Assembly (NCBI GenBank): GCA_964353455.1
Contig: CAYGWP010000111.1
Location: forward strand, 1-9,950
From: CAYGWP01 sp964353455
Lineage (GTDB): Bacteria > Planctomycetota > Phycisphaerae > FEN-1346
Direction of reading: 5' to 3'
DNA: 9,950 nucleotides
Part shown: one piece after another, positions 1-7,551 of the stretch
Position numbering within the stretch: the stretch's first letter is position 1
How the letters are laid out: every line of letters begins with the position of its first letter
Translations under genes and position numbers: made by a program
Notes under the pieces: generated by a model
Database searches by the model: none
What the model saw: only the letters and a program-made list of their open reading frames with translations
Told to the model about the DNA's origin: nothing

Positions 1-103
1 CGGTCGGGTCAGGTCCATAGCGGCCAGGTCCGGTCATCGTGACGTTCTCCCGGAAGGACTCCACCCCTCCGGGGTATCTATCGGCCCGGACGCTGGAAAA
101 TCA
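1..103. other. GC-rich left flank beyond the restriction-modification island
   Basis: Base composition returns to GC-rich here after the lower-GC island, so this may be resident chromosome. On the minus strand an ATG at 35-37 is preceded by GGGAGA at a spacing of about 8 bases and opens a frame that leaves the window after twelve codons (MTGPGRYGPDPT). It could be the start of another gene but is far too short to assign. A small palindrome (ACCCC, three-base loop, GGGGT) sits at 63-75. No continuation of the endonuclease family is visible in any minus-strand frame. Confidence 0.3.
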
Positions 104-583
104 TCAATCTATCCAGGTAGTAGTGCTACAGTCTCGTTTAAGGTGCGCAATGATGGAGCGTGTGAGTTTGCACTGTGCCATGAAACCGCCGGCATTGCGC
201 ATAGATCCGCCCAACGTGTCGCCACGAGTCAGCAGAAAACGGAACACAAGTTCCTCGGCAAATTTTTTACCTGCCGGCTCTAGAAAGTTCTCAATCAGGC
301 CCAACACCGCCGTGCGTTTGTCATCTGACTGTAAGTGATTAGCCGCTTTGTCTGAGACTCCCGCTGCCATCACCAGCGCCGGTTGAATTTCTGCGATGCT
401 CAACAAATCCTTCGGTCGCTTTGCCTGTGACGCAGCTTCTTGCAGCGCTCGCGCTTGCGCGACGTACGGCGTGGCACGGCGGTTCTTCTCCAAAGCCAGT
501 GCGACGAATCCTGCACGCACGGCTTCGTAGGTTGTTTGGAGGCCCGCAGCAGATTTAAGATGGGAGCGATAGGGTTTGCTCAT
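104..583 (-). CDS. Truncated AvaI/BsoBI-family type II restriction endonuclease
   Basis: This is the N-terminal half of a type II endonuclease of the AvaI/BsoBI family, whose members cut CYCGRG. I recognise the family from AGFVALALEKNRRATPYV (residues 24-41), LIENFLEP (96-103) and FLLTRGDTLGGSMRN (116-130). Family proteins are about 320 residues; this one ends at 159 after CSTTTWID and two stop codons in a row. The catalytic residues of BsoBI (Asp212, Glu240, Lys242, from published structural work as I recall it) lie beyond the break, so it should not cut DNA. The ATG lies three bases after the methyltransferase stop. GGAAG inside the end of that gene serves as ribosome binding site, so translation is probably coupled. 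The remaining half could act as a DNA-binding fragment or be mere decay. The family call is from recalled conserved motifs, not an alignment. Confidence 0.8.
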   Translation of the reverse strand: MSKPYRSHLKSAAGLQTTYEAVRAGFVALALEKNRRATPYVAQARALQEAASQAKRPKDLLSIAEIQPALVMAAGVSDKAANHLQSDDKRTAVLGLIENFLEPAGKKFAEELVFRFLLTRGDTLGGSMRNAGGFMAQCKLTRSIIAHLKRDCSTTTWID

Positions 584-586
584 CGT

Positions 587-2086
587 TCACCGCTTCCGCC
601 AGACGTAAACGCATTTGCGGAGTTGGTCGCGTCCGTGCGCTCCCATTTGCTGGCTGCTGTTTCCTTTTCCGTTTGGCAGAACCAAAATGTTTTCGGCGGT
701 AAAGCCAAGTTGCTCGGCCATCTCCGATAGAATAATGTCCACTGAGACGCTCGCGCCGGCATAGCGGACGTTGTCGTTGACCATGATCAAAGGCGCGCCG
801 CGCTTCAGAACGCGGGCGCACTCAGCGATGACGCAAGCCATTTCGTAGAAATACCCGCGAACCATGCGCGGAATGCCAGTGTTGTTGAGCAGGTCAAGCT
901 CCCGCTGCGAGTCCAAGTAGCGTAGGATAGTTTGTAGCAGGCGTTGCTCATCGGCAACGGCGATGGCGTGCTCCCACTTTGGGTTTATGGCAACCAGGTC
1001 CTTGGCGCGGTTCTCGACCGTGCAGCTTAGCATTTCCTGCCGCATTTTCAACAAGCCCGCCTCGTCCACCCCGAGTAGCGCCAATTCCAGCGCATACGTG
1101 CGTGTGTAGTCATAGCGGTTGCAATAGGGCGGGGACGTGAGAATGCAGTCATACGCGGCGGACTTCAATAAAGGCATGATTTCCAAGCAAGACCCGCTAT
1201 GCAAAACCACTTCCGCGCGTGAAGGTGTGGCGGAGAAAAGATCGGCGCGGTCACCCGTCGCTCCAAGGTCGGAAACGATTTGTGTAATCTTTGCTTTAAT
1301 CGCGTCGTCGAATGACAGAATCCGCCCTTTGTCGAAGAGCTTTTTCCCGCGTCGCCGGCCAGAGCGGTAATCCCATCGCAAATACTGGCCATCTTTGCGC
1401 GTGTAACTGACGGACTCAAGGATGCACAGCAATGCAAAAAGCAGAACCGCCTTCGTGGTGGCATTCTCACGCTCGGAAGACGCCAAATACTTCCCGATGC
1501 TCTCCGCTGTAGCCGCCGGATACGCGCCCTTCGTGATCCGCAATTCGTTGATCGAGCGGGCGGACCGTCCCTCATGCCACGGTCGTTTCGCCGCCCAACG
1601 CGTTATCGTTTCTATGTCTCCCGGCTGAAGCTCGCAATCGATTAGTTTCTTCGTCTCGATGATTTTTTGTCCGATGGGCAGAAGCTCAATGCCTTCTGCC
1701 TTCATGCCGAGCGCGCCTGCCGCAAACAGCGCCGTGCCGCTGCCCGCAAATGGATCGAGTAAGCGCCCAGAAGAGAGACCGTAGCGTCCGAGGAAATACT
1801 CGACTAATTCGGCAGAAAATGCCTCTTTGTATTTGTACCATCGGTAAATGGCTCGCCCTTTGTTCGCCTGAAAACTGACGAGGGAGCGCGTCAGTTCGTT
1901 TGCCACGATGATCTTGTTTTTCCAGCCGGAATTGTACTGGTCATTCAGTCCCTCAATCTCCCGTAGCGCAGCAGAATCGACAACATTAGCGGCTCCCAAA
2001 ATGCTCGCTTCCCGTGGAACGCCTGCTGTTCCACTACCTGCGAAGAGGAGAGGGGACGCAGCTAGTTTGTCACCGTTTGCTCGCAT
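587..2086 (-). CDS. DNA amino-methyltransferase, AvaI/BsoBI type (probably N4-cytosine)
   Basis: The modification enzyme of the cassette transfers a methyl group from S-adenosylmethionine to a base in DNA. It has 499 residues from the chosen start. The SAM-binding motif I reads DPFAGSGT (residues 111-118), followed by a long central region with SFTRKDGQ-like and YRSGRRRGKK stretches. Catalytic motif IV is TSPPY (317-321). TSPPY, and a presumed CYCGRG target with no fixed adenine, point to N4-methylcytosine; this is inference. The order motif I then IV with about 200 residues between them resembles the alpha arrangement. The start at 2086 is chosen over an upstream ATG at 2251 because AGGAAAG sits about seven bases before it. 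The extra 55 residues are low-complexity and would overlap the promoter. The gene appears complete, while its partner nuclease is truncated, so it may now act alone. GC is clearly lower than in the genes to the right. Confidence 0.85.
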   Translation of the reverse strand: MRANGDKLAASPLLFAGSGTAGVPREASILGAANVVDSAALREIEGLNDQYNSGWKNKIIVANELTRSLVSFQANKGRAIYRWYKYKEAFSAELVEYFLGRYGLSSGRLLDPFAGSGTALFAAGALGMKAEGIELLPIGQKIIETKKLIDCELQPGDIETITRWAAKRPWHEGRSARSINELRITKGAYPAATAESIGKYLASSERENATTKAVLLFALLCILESVSYTRKDGQYLRWDYRSGRRRGKKLFDKGRILSFDDAIKAKITQIVSDLGATGDRADLFSATPSRAEVVLHSGSCLEIMPLLKSAAYDCILTSPPYCNRYDYTRTYALELALLGVDEAGLLKMRQEMLSCTVENRAKDLVAINPKWEHAIAVADEQRLLQTILRYLDSQRELDLLNNTGIPRMVRGYFYEMACVIAECARVLKRGAPLIMVNDNVRYAGASVSVDIILSEMAEQLGFTAENILVLPNGKGNSSQQMGAHGRDQLRKCVYVWRKR

Positions 2087-2115
2087 CGGTTTTCTTTCCT
2101 GGCCTGCTCTCTCGA

Positions 2116-2126
2116 CACACCGTGTG
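2116..2126. promoter_or_regulatory. Palindrome in the methyltransferase leader, possible operator
   Basis: CACACCGTGTG is a perfect 5-bp inverted repeat around one central base. It lies between the -10 box and the methyltransferase start, about 30 bases before the ATG. Many restriction-modification operons are controlled through sites of this kind, by a controller protein or by the methyltransferase itself. No controller gene is visible in the window. The repeat is short and could be chance. Confidence 0.25.
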
Positions 2127-2160
2127 CTCCAAGCCCATTCGCCGCATGATCCTGACACGC

Positions 2161-2190
2161 ATTGTATCCGGCCACAAGTCTGCCCGTCAA
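2161..2190 (-). promoter_or_regulatory. Sigma70-type promoter for the methyltransferase
   Basis: On the minus strand TTGACG (2185-2190) and TACAAT (2161-2166) are separated by 18 bases, close to the consensus -35 and -10 boxes. Transcription would start about 70 bases before the methyltransferase ATG. The -35 box overlaps the TGA that ends the severed signal-peptide reading frame. The promoter therefore sits exactly at the change from GC-rich to lower-GC DNA and was probably brought in with the cassette. Confidence 0.6.
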
Positions 2191-2267
2191 TACGCGGGCG
2201 GCGGGGCGGCGGCAGCCGCGGACGCAAGCACTGCAAGCGTAAGCAGGGCAATCAAGGCCGAGCGCAT
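2187..2267 (-). pseudogene. Signal-peptide remnant of a severed secreted-protein gene
   Basis: A 26-codon frame starts with MRSALIALLTLAVLA and continues into an alanine run and APPPAY, then TGA. It has all the parts of a Sec signal peptide: one positive charge, a hydrophobic core and an AAA-type cleavage site. Only about five residues of a mature protein follow. The ATG lies 15 bases after the stop of the FAD oxidoreductase gene, with GAGGGAG about ten bases before it, so it was the next gene of that operon. The frame breaks where the lower-GC island begins. I infer that the rest of the gene was displaced by the island or lost. A real 26-residue secreted peptide is possible but less likely. 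Confidence 0.55.
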
Positions 2268-2282
2268 CTGGTTCCATCTCCC

Positions 2283-5200
2283 TCAGTCTATCAGGATATC
2301 GCTCTCGTAGGCCGTGTCCAGGTCGTCGGTCAGCGGCCGGGGCCGGAGCGACGCCTTGGCGCCTTCAAGCCACGCCGACCAGGCCGCGGAGTCTTTGCCG
2401 AGGTCCTGCCCGGCGATTCGCGCGAGGTTGGCGTGGGCCTGCTCGGCAAGGAGGGCGCGGTTGTCATCGAGGTAGGCGATCAGCAGGTCAAACCCTTTCG
2501 GGCTGCCCGAGCGGGCCAGGGCCTTGGCGATGGCCAGTTCGAGCATCGCCCGCCGCTCGGGCATGTAGTCGGCCACCAACCCCTGCCGCGTGGCCAGGCC
2601 GTGCAGCGTGGGGTAGGCGTGGAGTTTCTCGAGGATCGCCGCGGCGGCCGGGTCGCCGAGCCGCTCTGCGCCGAAGCAGACGGCGTCCACGTAGCAGAAC
2701 GTGCCCGCGGTCGCACTCCGGAAGTCCTCTTCCTTCGGGTCCAGGATGTCGGCCACGCGCTGCCAGATCTTCAGGCTGCGCGCATCGCGGGCCATGCCGA
2801 GGCTGTATATCAGGTACACGACGTCCGGCGCGGCGCCCTGGTCGGGCGGCACCCCGGCGTGAAGGATGCGGCGCGTGCGGGCGGGGACCTTCGGGCCGGC
2901 GAGTATCGCCTCGGCCGCCTGAATCAGCACGGGCACGCCCGCCTGCGACCCGTACATGGCCAGGGCCTGCGCGAGGACAACCTTGCGGTCTTCCGGGGCC
3001 TCGCGGAGTGCCGATTCGAGCAGCGGCACGATGCGCGGCCCGGCGGTGCAGACCTCGACGAACGGTATTGCGCCGCGGAATGCGTCGCCCATCTTCATGT
3101 CCTGGTAGTCGAGGAGCGGCTTGTCGGCCACGAGGGCGGCGACGAGCGCGCGGAGTTCATCATCGGTGTGGCGGCGGGGCTTCAGGGTCCGCGTGAGGAC
3201 GGATTCCGGCAGGACGCCTTCCTTCACCAGCCGCGCCTGGAGTTCGGCGATGTTGATTGCCCGCGGGGCCTTGCCCGCCTTCACGGCCATGGCGGCGGCC
3301 AGGGCGACGATGCCGCCGAGGTTCTCCAGGTCGGCCTGCATGCGGATGGCCGCAAGCCCGTCGTGGTTCGTCGAGAATGCCTTGCCGGCGACGAGAATGT
3401 TATCGAGGCCCTTAGGCAGGAGCACGCGGTACGGGATTTCGGTCTCGAGGTTCGGCGGAATCATGCCCGACTGATGCCACTGCGATGTGGTTTTGCCCTT
3501 CATGTCGTGGTTGCTGTAGTGGATGTTGACGACGTCGGGCCACGAGCGGCGGCGCAACTGGTCGGTCAGGGTGAGGACGGCGTCGGCCAGGATGTGGCGC
3601 GACTCGCGGACGGCCAGGTACGCGCCATGGTCGTGGCAGTTGGCGCCACGGCGTCGGCCGACGAGGATCGCGCGGGTGCAGTCATCAACATTCGTCACGT
3701 CGAGCGAACTGGTGAAACTGTTCGCGTTCCGCCCCGGCCGGGTGAACTGGGCCAGCGCGTACCACATGCCGATGTGGTCCATGGCGGAACACTTGACGAA
3801 CCCGGCCCCGGCGAAGGCGGCCACGTCGCCGTCGCCGGTCGCGTCGATCACGACCTTCGCGAGCGCCGCCCGCAGGCCGTACCGCGTGGCGATGACGATG
3901 CCGCGGACGCGGCAATCCGCCTCCACGATGGCGCCGACGACAAGGCCGCCGAAAAGCACCTCGGCCCCCGCACGCGTCGCCTCCTCAAGGAGCGCGAACA
4001 TCTTGGCTTCGATGTTCCACTTGCCGCCCGCGGCCGGCTGGTGGTTGATGCTCTCGTGCACCTCCTTGACGCGCTGGGTGATGCGTGCGGCAAAGCCGAC
4101 GCGGCGGCCGAACCAGTAACTATCGACGCCGCCGATGGTCCCCGTGCCGCCCAGGCCGGGGTTCATCTCCACGAGGAACGTCTTCATGCCTTCGCGTGCG
4201 GCAGTGGCGGCGGCAGTGGCGCCGCTCGTGCCGCCGCCCACAACCAGCACGTCAACGTCACGGAAGACCGGGACTTCCGCCGAAGGGACCGCCTGCATCT
4301 CGTAGCGGCGGGCGGGATCGGGGCTGAACGGTTCTCTTACTTCCATCCCTCCGGCCGGCGCACCCGTCGCCACCGATGCCCTGCCCGGGCCTCCGGCAGA
4401 TGCCGCGGCGTCCCAATTGGCGAGGACCGTCCTGGCGAACGCCTCGCCCGCGAGGCAGGCAGGGACGGGCTCACGCAGGGATTCAATTTGAGCCGGGTCC
4501 AGCCGCGCGGATTCGCCCAGGCACCAGAGGCCCCTCATCGGGCCCGCCAGTGCCGCCAGAGGCCACGGGGCGGCCGGCGTGCCCAGTCCGTCGAGGGCCG
4601 GCAGTCCCTTCGCCCAGTCTGGCGCGGGCGGCTGCATCCGCGAGGTTGCCGGGCCGGCGAGTTCATACGAACCGGCGGCAAAATAGGCCCTCGCGAACGC
4701 GGGAACGTGCGCCACGAGGTGCGCGGCGAGTTTCATTGTCCGGCGGCGGGCCTCGACTTCGCGCTGCATCACATCGGCCGGCTCGAACTCGCCGATAGCG
4801 AGGTCCAGCCCGCATTCCACCAGGACGTGACCTTCGCCACGGCAGCCGCGATGCAGTGTCACGCGGTTGTCGGCGATCCCGAGTTCCGCCGGGACCGCCA
4901 GTTGCGGCTCGGCCGGTCCCGCGACGCCGTCGAACTCCAGCGTGCGATGAAACCGCGCGGCCTGGGCGGGAGGCGGCTCGAAGACCGCCCCCGCGACGCG
5001 GGCGACCGCCGCCGTCTCGGTGGCATCGATGATCATCCGGCACGCGAGGACCTGGCGGCCGGACTTGTTGCCGACAACGAGGCCGACCAGCGCATCGCCC
5101 TCGATGCAAACGCCGACGGGCAGGCTCGCGTACAGGAGGCCCGCGCCGGCCTCGATCAGCAGGTCTTCGAGCGCAAGTTTCACCGTATCGAGTTTGAGGG

Positions 5201-5585
5201 GAATCTCCGGATGGGCGGCGGCCGCGAGCGCGTTGCCCGCGCAGGCCTTGAGCACTTCGGGAAGCGGATCCTGCCGAGTGAGCCACGGCCGCAGGGTGGC
5301 CGTCAGTTCGCGGCCCAGGTATGTGCGCGGCTCGACGAGAACGACCTTGCGTCCGGCCCGTGCCAGGTGGATCGCGGCGGAAACGCCGGCAAAGCCGCCG
5401 CCCACGACGACCACCTCCGCCCGCCGCAGGATCGGCAGGGCCGGGCGGCCAATGTGGACGGTGCGGACGGCATCTGCGGATCTTTCGCCGTCCGCCGCCG
5501 ACCGCTCAGCCGCGTTAGCCGCCAGCGGTCCAAGCGTCACAGCGCCGCCGGTTGCCGCCAGGAATGCCCGGCGCGAGATTCTCAT
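2283..5585 (-). CDS. Tat-exported tandem FAD-dependent oxidoreductase with repeat-like C-terminal tail
   Basis: This is a 1100-residue protein built from two FAD-binding modules and a helical tail. It opens with a twin-arginine signal (SRRAFLA, residues 4-10; likely cleavage near 25), so it should be exported folded with cofactor bound. Module 1 has a dinucleotide fold at VVGGGFAG (60-67) and the ribose-binding Glu85, but its second motif is degenerate (IDATETAAV, from 186). Module 2 has VVGGGTSG (448-455), Glu473, GGVDSYWFGRR (485-495) and an intact DATGDGD (581-587). It closes with the conserved region around NILVAGKAF (729-737) and GLAAIRMQ (743-750), as in the FAD_oxidored group. Residues 800-1060 are alpha-helical and HEAT-like. 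The substrate is unknown; relatives are often linked to polysaccharide or organic acid use. The ATG overlaps the rmuC stop (ATGA), giving translational coupling. Only module 2 looks fully able to bind FAD. Confidence 0.82.
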   Translation of the reverse strand: MRISRRAFLAATGGAVTLGPLAANAAERSAADGERSADAVRTVHIGRPALPILRRAEVVVVGGGFAGVSAAIHLARAGRKVVLVEPRTYLGRELTATLRPWLTRQDPLPEVLKACAGNALAAAAHPEIPLKLDTVKLALEDLLIEAGAGLLYASLPVGVCIEGDALVGLVVGNKSGRQVLACRMIIDATETAAVARVAGAVFEPPPAQAARFHRTLEFDGVAGPAEPQLAVPAELGIADNRVTLHRGCRGEGHVLVECGLDLAIGEFEPADVMQREVEARRRTMKLAAHLVAHVPAFARAYFAAGSYELAGPATSRMQPPAPDWAKGLPALDGLGTPAAPWPLAALAGPMRGLWCLGESARLDPAQIESLREPVPACLAGEAFARTVLANWDAAASAGGPGRASVATGAPAGGMEVREPFSPDPARRYEMQAVPSAEVPVFRDVDVLVVGGGTSGATAAATAAREGMKTFLVEMNPGLGGTGTIGGVDSYWFGRRVGFAARITQRVKEVHESINHQPAAGGKWNIEAKMFALLEEATRAGAEVLFGGLVVGAIVEADCRVRGIVIATRYGLRAALAKVVIDATGDGDVAAFAGAGFVKCSAMDHIGMWYALAQFTRPGRNANSFTSSLDVTNVDDCTRAILVGRRRGANCHDHGAYLAVRESRHILADAVLTLTDQLRRRSWPDVVNIHYSNHDMKGKTTSQWHQSGMIPPNLETEIPYRVLLPKGLDNILVAGKAFSTNHDGLAAIRMQADLENLGGIVALAAAMAVKAGKAPRAINIAELQARLVKEGVLPESVLTRTLKPRRHTDDELRALVAALVADKPLLDYQDMKMGDAFRGAIPFVEVCTAGPRIVPLLESALREAPEDRKVVLAQALAMYGSQAGVPVLIQAAEAILAGPKVPARTRRILHAGVPPDQGAAPDVVYLIYSLGMARDARSLKIWQRVADILDPKEEDFRSATAGTFCYVDAVCFGAERLGDPAAAAILEKLHAYPTLHGLATRQGLVADYMPERRAMLELAIAKALARSGSPKGFDLLIAYLDDNRALLAEQAHANLARIAGQDLGKDSAAWSAWLEGAKASLRPRPLTDDLDTAYESDILID

Positions 5586-6877
5586 TCCGCGCCCTTCGAC
5601 TCATCGGCCGGACCGAGCATGCGCGTGGGGCCGTCGATGCGGGGAACGTCGGGCAGTTCGCGCTGGAGGATGGCGGCCTGGTCGGCCAGGCGGCGGGCAG
5701 CGGGTTCGACGCGGGATTCGTAGGAGGCTGCGGCGGCATCGTAGGCCTTGGCGGCGCGGCCAAGGCCTTCGCCCACCTTGGCGAAGTGCTCGATGAATTT
5801 CGAGATGCGGTCGAAGAGTTCGCGGCCGGCCTCGCCGATCTTCCCGGCGTTCTCGGCCATCTCCTGCTGATGCCAGCCGTGGGCCACCACGTTCAGAAGT
5901 GCCATCAGTGTCGTCGGCGTGGCCAGGAAGACCTTGCTTCGCATCGCATCTTCCATGAGCGACCGGTCCTGCTCGAGGGCCGCCGAGAAGAACGATTCGC
6001 CCGGCAGGAACAGGATGACGAAGTCCGGGGCGGTCGGGAACTGGTCCCAGTAGGCCTTCTGCCCGAGGGCGCGGACGTGCTTACGGACGTCCTGCGCGTG
6101 GCCGGCCAGGGCGGCCTGGCGGGCCGCATCGTCCTTCGCCTCGGCCGCGTTCATGTAGGCCGCAAGGGGGACCTTGGAATCGACCACGATGGTGCGGTTG
6201 CCGGGGAGGCGGATGACCATATCGGGCCTGAGGCGCCCGTCCTCGGTGGTGACGGAGGCCTGCTCCTCGAAGTCGCAGTGCGGCGACATGCCGGCGACCT
6301 CCACGACTCGGCGGAGTGTCATCTCGCCCCAGCGTCCGCGGACGGTGGGCGACCGCAGGGCGGTGGAGAGTTGATGGGCCTCGCGCTGGAGGAGGTCGTG
6401 GGCCTTGGCGAGGGTGTCCAGGTGGTTCTTCAGGCCCCCGTAGGCGTCGCTCCGAACCGCCTCGATCTTCGTCAGGTGTTCCTCGTAGGTCTTGAGGAGC
6501 GCCTGGATGGGCTTGAGTCGCTCGTCGGCCTGGCTGAGGAACTGGTTGCGGCTGTCCTTGAGGGCATCGGCCGAGAGTGCGGCAAAGGCGTCCTTGAGTT
6601 TCCGCTCGGCCTCATCCAGGAGCGCCCGCTGCTCGTCGAAGGATTTTCGCTCGGCGTCGAGCCGTGTCTCCGCGGCGATGCGGAGACTCTGTTCGGCTTC
6701 CAAGCGGCGGCGCAGTTCGTCGATATCGGCCTCTCTGGCGTTGATCTGGCGTGCGAGTTCCGCGGCTTGCGCCTCGCCCGCTGCCATGCGGGCGCGGACT
6801 CCTGCCTGGCGGGCAAGCACCGTTATCAGTGCGACCGCAAGCACCAGCACCGCTATGGCCAAAATGACTTCCGGCAT
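5582..6877 (-). CDS. rmuC: DNA recombination protein RmuC
   Basis: RmuC is a membrane-anchored, nuclease-like protein that limits rearrangements at inverted repeats in E. coli; its exact reaction is not settled. The 431-residue product has one N-terminal membrane segment (residues 4-22) and a long charged coiled coil (about 28-150). The RmuC domain follows, with RGRWGEM (180-186), RPDMVIRLP (217-225), VVDSKVPLAAY (231-241), and DFVILFLPGESFF (285-297). RPD and DSK correspond to the PD-(D/E)XK-like core. I start at 6877, not at the in-frame ATG at 6979: the peptide from 6877 begins right at the membrane segment, and GAAAGG stands about six bases upstream. The earlier start adds 34 residues of no recognisable type. 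The stop overlaps the next gene's ATG. Confidence 0.92.
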   Translation of the reverse strand: MPEVILAIAVLVLAVALITVLARQAGVRARMAAGEAQAAELARQINAREADIDELRRRLEAEQSLRIAAETRLDAERKSFDEQRALLDEAERKLKDAFAALSADALKDSRNQFLSQADERLKPIQALLKTYEEHLTKIEAVRSDAYGGLKNHLDTLAKAHDLLQREAHQLSTALRSPTVRGRWGEMTLRRVVEVAGMSPHCDFEEQASVTTEDGRLRPDMVIRLPGNRTIVVDSKVPLAAYMNAAEAKDDAARQAALAGHAQDVRKHVRALGQKAYWDQFPTAPDFVILFLPGESFFSAALEQDRSLMEDAMRSKVFLATPTTLMALLNVVAHGWHQQEMAENAGKIGEAGRELFDRISKFIEHFAKVGEGLGRAAKAYDAAAASYESRVEPAARRLADQAAILQRELPDVPRIDGPTRMLGPADESKGAE

Positions 6878-6982
6878 GTGTGGCCTTTCGGAAACGGCGT
6901 GGTCCGCGCCGAGGCCCGGTCTCAGGCTCGCAGCCCCAAGCACAGGCGCGCCCGCTCGCGCACCCGTCCGGCCCGGCAACTA

Positions 6983-7396
6983 TCACCTCTTTCCTGGCGC
7001 ACCCTTCTTGGAAGTCTCAATAGCAATCAGGATCCGCCGGAGCAGATGCAGGCCGACCGCCAGAGCCAGCCAGAGGAGGCCGCCCGCGGCAACCACAAGA
7101 TCGATCTTGCCGCAATCCGCAAAGATCACGAGGGCCGCGCAGAGGCAGACAATTCCGATAGTAATAAGCAGCCCAATGAAGCAAGCGACGCCGAAGTAGG
7201 GCGAGTCCTCAGCCGCGATCTGACGCCCGGCCCCCGATGCGCGAAACTTCTCTAAGCACGGGCCGCAAAGGCCCCAGTCTGTCGCTATGGCGCCGTCTCG
7301 TTCGAGAACCTCACGAAAGAACGGCTGCCCTGTCGGCACAAAGACTTTGCACTGGTGGCAGATCCGCTGGTCGGCCTCGGTCGCGGTCGTGCTCAT
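6983..7396 (-). CDS. Small two-helix membrane protein with paired CxxC motifs
   Basis: I do not recognise a named family. The 137-residue protein has a cytosolic-looking N-terminal part with CHQC (13-16) and CGPC (44-47), a spacing that suits a zinc ribbon. Two hydrophobic segments follow (about 68-93 and 98-118), then a basic tail ending KKGAPGKR. I infer a zinc-binding knob tethered to the membrane; its function is unknown. The ATG at 7396 is preferred because AAAGGGGGG precedes it by about six bases. The in-frame GTG at 7402 would lie directly against that site. The start overlaps the stop of the HEPN remnant (ATGA), and rmuC begins about 105 bases after its end, so it may be co-transcribed with both. 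Confidence 0.65.
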   Translation of the reverse strand: MSTTATEADQRICHQCKVFVPTGQPFFREVLERDGAIATDWGLCGPCLEKFRASGAGRQIAAEDSPYFGVACFIGLLITIGIVCLCAALVIFADCGKIDLVVAAGGLLWLALAVGLHLLRRILIAIETSKKGAPGKR

Positions 7397-7551
7397 GAAC
7401 ACCCCCCTTTCATCCCCCGCCTTGAGGATACGTAGCCGGCAGCCTCATTGGCGGCGTCGTAGTTAGGCGACTTGCGTGCGCGAAGTTCGCGGGCGGCGGG
7501 GGCGAAGTCGCCTTCGGCCTTGTCCACCCACTCGCGGGTAAGCGGATTCAT
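7393..7551 (-). pseudogene. Truncated HEPN-domain gene (partner of the MNT protein)
   Basis: A 52-codon frame begins MNPLTREWVDKAEGDF, then ARELRARKSPNYDA (about residues 19-33). This is the usual first helix of HEPN proteins paired with MNT nucleotidyltransferases. In intact members this is followed by a stretch like CFHAQQxAEKYLKA and, later, the RxxxxH ribonuclease motif. Here it switches after NYDA to NEAAGYVSSRRGMKGGCS and stops, so at least 70-80 residues including the catalytic motif are gone. The ATG lies within the MNT coding end, the usual arrangement of the pair. Its TGA overlaps the ATG of the next gene. The tail after residue 33 probably comes from sequence joined by a deletion. 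I am confident of the HEPN start, less so of the mechanism of loss. Confidence 0.65.

Noticed and set aside
63..75. ACCCC/GGGGT hairpin as a terminator for the cassette
   Set aside because: The stem is only five base pairs with a three-base loop and no T-run on either side.
2..283. Plus-strand frame reading IYPGSSATVSFKVRNDG, which resembles a beta-sandwich domain of secreted proteins
   Set aside because: From about 104 it lies opposite the endonuclease gene, whose family motifs are clear, and no further domain support is visible; the resemblance is probably chance.
2087..2251. Longer methyltransferase start adding 55 residues
   Set aside because: The extra part is Pro/Arg/Cys-rich, covers the promoter and signal-peptide remnant, and has no better ribosome binding site than the start at 2086.
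2062..2277. Minus-strand frame of 71 codons after the FAD gene
   Set aside because: Its ATG lies directly against the ribosome binding site, its product has no recognisable signal, and the frame ten bases further gives a proper signal peptide.
1908..5723. Plus-strand frame of 1271 codons opposite the FAD oxidoreductase gene
   Set aside because: It is an antisense shadow. GC-rich codon bias removes stops from the opposite strand, and the translation is a low-complexity Arg/Gly/Ala/Val mix with no domain.
6878..6979. Longer rmuC start adding 34 residues
   Set aside because: It would put a non-family stretch before the N-terminal membrane anchor; the start at 6877 has a suitable ribosome binding site.
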